This document shows positions 61,718 to 64,000 of a stretch of 64,000 bases of DNA, piece after piece. The position numbers were made by a program, and so were the translations under genes. Source of the DNA: Bradyrhizobium lupini (lineage in GTDB: Bacteria; Pseudomonadota; Alphaproteobacteria; Rhizobiales; Xanthobacteraceae); the NCBI RefSeq assembly GCF_040939785.1, contig NZ_CP162553.1:682001-746000 (forward strand), in the 5' to 3' direction. Positions within the stretch are counted from its first letter, which is position 1. Each line of letters opens with the position of its first letter. The notes below the pieces were generated by a model that was not told where the DNA came from, ran no database searches, and saw only the letters and a program-made list of their open reading frames with translations.

Positions 61718-62091
61718 TCCGCAGGAAACGTCACCGCCTCGATCCGGTTACCATCGGGGTCGACAACGAAGGCTGCGTAATAACGCACGCGATCGTGCGG
61801 GCGGATACCCGGCGCGCCGTCGGATGCGCCGCCGGCCGACAGCGCTGCGGCGTGAAATGCATCGACCTCGACGGTCGTCTTTGCCCGCAGGCAGATATGG
61901 ACGCCGCTCTCCGGCGGCACGTGCGGCATGCCCTCGCGCAGATTGATCCAGAATTCGGGATAGGCCTTGCCGAAGCCGATCGTCCGCGGCCGCGTGACGA
62001 GGCGAGCGAGACCGAGCGCGGCGAGTGTTGCCTCGTAAAATGTCGCCGAGCGCTGGAGATCGCTGACGCCGACAGAGATGTGATCGATCAT
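61714..62091 (-). CDS. VOC/glyoxalase-fold protein
   Basis: 125 residues: MIDHISVGVSDLQRSATFYEA starts with the first ligand His, KPEF-type segment KAYPEFWINLREG follows, and VHICLRAKTTVEVDAFHAAAL and VVDPDGNRIEAVTFP contain the other family ligands. Could be a lyase, dioxygenase or resistance protein; function not assignable. ATG 62091. It neighbours cimA on the same strand (49 bp). Confidence 0.82.
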   Translation of the reverse strand: MIDHISVGVSDLQRSATFYEATLAALGLARLVTRPRTIGFGKAYPEFWINLREGMPHVPPESGVHICLRAKTTVEVDAFHAAALSAGGASDGAPGIRPHDRVRYYAAFVVDPDGNRIEAVTFPAD

Positions 62092-62140
62092 GGGTCGCGC
62101 CCCCTCTCCTGCTCGTCATCCCGTTTGTGGCACCGCCGCC

Positions 62141-63739
62141 CTACGCCGGCGCGCCCGACTTCACCAGCTTGTAGATCACCGAATCCATCAGCGCCTGGAA
62201 CGAGGCGTCGATGATGTTGGGGGACACCCCGACCGTGGTCCAGCTGTCGCCGTTCTCGTCCTCGCTCTCGATCAGGACGCGCGTGACCGCGCCGGTGCCG
62301 CCGTTGAGGATACGAACGCGGTAGTCGATCAGCGTCAGGCCTTCGATATATTTCTGGTACTTGCCGAGGTCCTTACGCAGCGCGACGTCGAGCGCGTTGA
62401 CGGGACCGTTGCCTTCGGCCGCCGAGATCAGATGCTCGCCGGCGACGTCGACCTTGACCACCGCCAGCGCCACGGTGACGCGTTCGCCATGCGAATTGTA
62501 ACGCTGCTCGACATTGACGTCGAACTGCTCGACCTCGAAATAATGCGGCACCTTGCCGAGCGTGCGCCGCGCCAGCAGCTCGAACGAGGCGTTGGCGGAT
62601 TCATAGGCGTAGCCTTGCGCCTCGCGCTCCTTCAACTCCTCGACCAGCCGCGACAGTTTCGGATCGCTCTTCTCGTAGGCGATACCGGCGCGGTCGAGCT
62701 CGGCAATGACATTGGAGCGGCCGGCCTGATCGGACACCAGCACCTTGCGATGATTGCCGACCAGCTCCGGCAACACGTGCTCGTAGGTCTGCGGATCCTT
62801 CAGCACGGCGGAGGCATGGATGCCGGTCTTGGTGACGAACGCGCTCTCGCCGACATAGGCCGCATGACGGTTCGGAACGCGGTTGAGCATGTCGTCGAGC
62901 GTGCGCGACACCTTGACCAGGGTCGCGAGCTTCTCCGCCGTGACGCCGATCTCGAAGGCGTCGGCAAACTCGGCCTTCAGCTTCAAGGTCGGAATCAGCG
63001 AGCAGAGATTGGCGTTGCCGCAGCGCTCGCCGAGGCCGTTCAGCGTGCCCTGGATCTGCCGCGCGCCGGCGCGCACCGCGGCGAGCGAATTCGCCACCGC
63101 CTGCTCGGTGTCGTTATGGGCGTGAATGCCGAGATGATCGCCGGGGATGTGCTTCGCCACCTCGGCGACGATCGCTTCGACCTCGTTGGGCATGGTGCCG
63201 CCGTTGGTGTCGCACAGCACCACCCAGCGCGCGCCGGCTTCATAAGCAGCTTTCGCGCAGGCGAGCGCGAAACCGGAATCCTCCTTGTAACCGTCGAAGA
63301 AGTGTTCGCAGTCGAGCATCACCTCGCGGTCGGCGGCCTTCGCCGCTGCGACGCTGTCGCGGATCGAGGCGAGGTTCTCCTCCTTCGTCGTCTCCAGGGC
63401 AACGCGCACCTGATAGGCCGACGACTTCGCCACGAAGCAGATCACGTCGGCCTTGGCCTCCAGCAGCCCGGCCACACCGGGATCGTTGGAGACCGAGCGC
63501 CCCGCTCGCCGCGTCATGCCGAAGGCGGTGAAGCGCGCATGCGAAAACTTCGGCTTGGTGCCGAAGAACTCGGTGTCGGTCGGATTGGCGCCGGGATAGC
63601 CGCCCTCGACATAGTCGATGCCGAGTTCATCGAGCATCTGGGCGATGATTTGCTTGTCGGTCAGCGTGAAATCGACGCCGTTGGTCTGCGCGCCGTCGCG
63701 CAGCGTGGTGTCGAACAGATAGAGGCGCTCCTTGCTCAT
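62141..63739 (-). CDS. cimA: (R)-citramalate synthase
   Basis: 532 residues: an HMG-like TIM barrel beginning LFDTTLRDGAQ, then metal-binding GIHAHNDTEQAVANSLAAV, and a C-terminal LeuA-type allosteric dimer domain (VTVALAVVKVDVAGEHLISAA). CimA condenses pyruvate and acetyl-CoA to citramalate for threonine-independent isoleucine synthesis. TLNGLGERCGNANL distinguishes citramalate synthase-type proteins. ATG 63739; the stop of the upstream gene overlaps it by 3 bp. Confidence 0.9.
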   Translation of the reverse strand: MSKERLYLFDTTLRDGAQTNGVDFTLTDKQIIAQMLDELGIDYVEGGYPGANPTDTEFFGTKPKFSHARFTAFGMTRRAGRSVSNDPGVAGLLEAKADVICFVAKSSAYQVRVALETTKEENLASIRDSVAAAKAADREVMLDCEHFFDGYKEDSGFALACAKAAYEAGARWVVLCDTNGGTMPNEVEAIVAEVAKHIPGDHLGIHAHNDTEQAVANSLAAVRAGARQIQGTLNGLGERCGNANLCSLIPTLKLKAEFADAFEIGVTAEKLATLVKVSRTLDDMLNRVPNRHAAYVGESAFVTKTGIHASAVLKDPQTYEHVLPELVGNHRKVLVSDQAGRSNVIAELDRAGIAYEKSDPKLSRLVEELKEREAQGYAYESANASFELLARRTLGKVPHYFEVEQFDVNVEQRYNSHGERVTVALAVVKVDVAGEHLISAAEGNGPVNALDVALRKDLGKYQKYIEGLTLIDYRVRILNGGTGAVTRVLIESEDENGDSWTTVGVSPNIIDASFQALMDSVIYKLVKSGAPA

Positions 63740-64000
63740 TGCAGCGCTCCCGACGCGGGTCCACTGCCGAGCGTCTTCTGCATGGTGGTGTTGGCCAGCC
63801 ATTCGTCGTTGACAGTGATGCTGTTGCGCTGCATGGCGACATAGCCGCGCTTGGCGAAAAAGCCCTGCGCGTTGTCGCTGGCATCGACCGTCAGCTTGTC
63901 GGCGCCGCGGCCGCCCGCAAGCTTTTCCAGCGCATCGACGAGCATGGTCGCGAGGCCCTGCCCGGCCACGGCCGGATGCACATAGAGCATGCGGATATGA
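63736..64000 (-). CDS. GNAT-family N-acetyltransferase (C-terminal part; runs off the window)
   Basis: Last 87 or so residues only. HIRMLYVHPAVAGQGLATMLVDALEKLA carries the acetyl-CoA binding V-x(2)-x-x-x-G-x-G/A loop (AGQGLATML), followed by LTVDASDNAQGFFAKRGYVAM. The stop overlaps the cimA start (ATGA). The frame is open to the right edge. Substrate unknown. Confidence 0.8.
   Translation of the reverse strand, partial: HIRMLYVHPAVAGQGLATMLVDALEKLAGGRGADKLTVDASDNAQGFFAKRGYVAMQRNSITVNDEWLANTTMQKTLGSGPASGALQ

Noticed and set aside
1..64000. CRISPR arrays, tRNA/rRNA genes, insertion sequences, integrase or phage genes
   Set aside because: None was seen: no regular spacer-repeat pattern, no tRNA-like cloverleaf noticed by eye and no transposase or integrase motif among the coding frames.

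Overview
The window reads as a chromosomal stretch of a Bradyrhizobium-like alphaproteobacterium. GC content is high throughout, and an acpXL/lpxXL very-long-chain lipid A cluster, two kup genes in tandem, a fused LivH-LivM permease and palindromic repeats of the type common in Bradyrhizobium are present. I see no tRNA, rRNA, insertion sequence, prophage or CRISPR array. Genus assignment is inference from gene content.

Layout. 0-7 kb: a partial Baeyer-Villiger-type flavoprotein, divergent from an acyl-CoA synthetase/acyl-CoA dehydrogenase pair, then a solute-binding protein, an NTF2-like protein, a cytosine-deaminase-like amidohydrolase and a small hypothetical gene. 7-14.3 kb: a TetR-led seven-gene operon for the lower arm of an aromatic meta-cleavage pathway (LigI-like PDC hydrolase, DctA-type transporter, GalB-type oxalomesaconate hydratase, GalC-type CHA aldolase, a 4,5-dihydroxyphthalate-decarboxylase-like protein, a 6-phosphogluconate-dehydrogenase-like protein), with a divergent Bug-type binding protein. 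14.4-20 kb: MscS channel, DUF763 protein, five tiny disordered proteins behind an EcfG-like stress promoter, a frameshifted P450 and a small hypothetical gene.

20-36 kb is the most interesting part: an apparent complete front end of reductive nicotinate catabolism. It holds NicAB-type nicotinate dehydrogenase (2Fe-2S subunit plus a molybdenum subunit fused to three cytochrome c domains), a 6-hydroxynicotinate-reductase homologue, an enamidase homologue, a ferredoxin-NADP reductase, a dedicated branched-chain-type ABC importer, UPF0280 and AA_synth proteins, and a MarR regulator. Three near-identical 16-bp palindromes sit on the promoters of just these transcription units. A VOC extradiol dioxygenase next door instead carries a 39-bp copy of the TetR operon promoter/operator, tying it to the 7-13 kb operon.

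37-64 kb is mostly housekeeping or accessory: HerA-like ATPase, AhpD-like protein, ParB-like protein, the acpXL-fabZ-fabF2-fabF1-lpxXL lipid A operon (no adh2XL between fabF1 and lpxXL; fabF2 lacks the catalytic Cys), a polyamine-binding protein, aminotransferase, rhodanese, two Kup transporters, MotAB, RraA-like protein, PssA/Psd, an Atm1-type ABC exporter, LOG protein, glyoxalase-fold protein, citramalate synthase and a partial GNAT acetyltransferase.

Five genes (P450, UPF0280, fabF1XL, psd and the 5' end of the ABC exporter) carry apparent single-base frameshifts, mostly in or beside short G/C runs. Since psd and fabF1XL are unlikely to be dispensable, sequencing or assembly error is the likelier cause for most of them.
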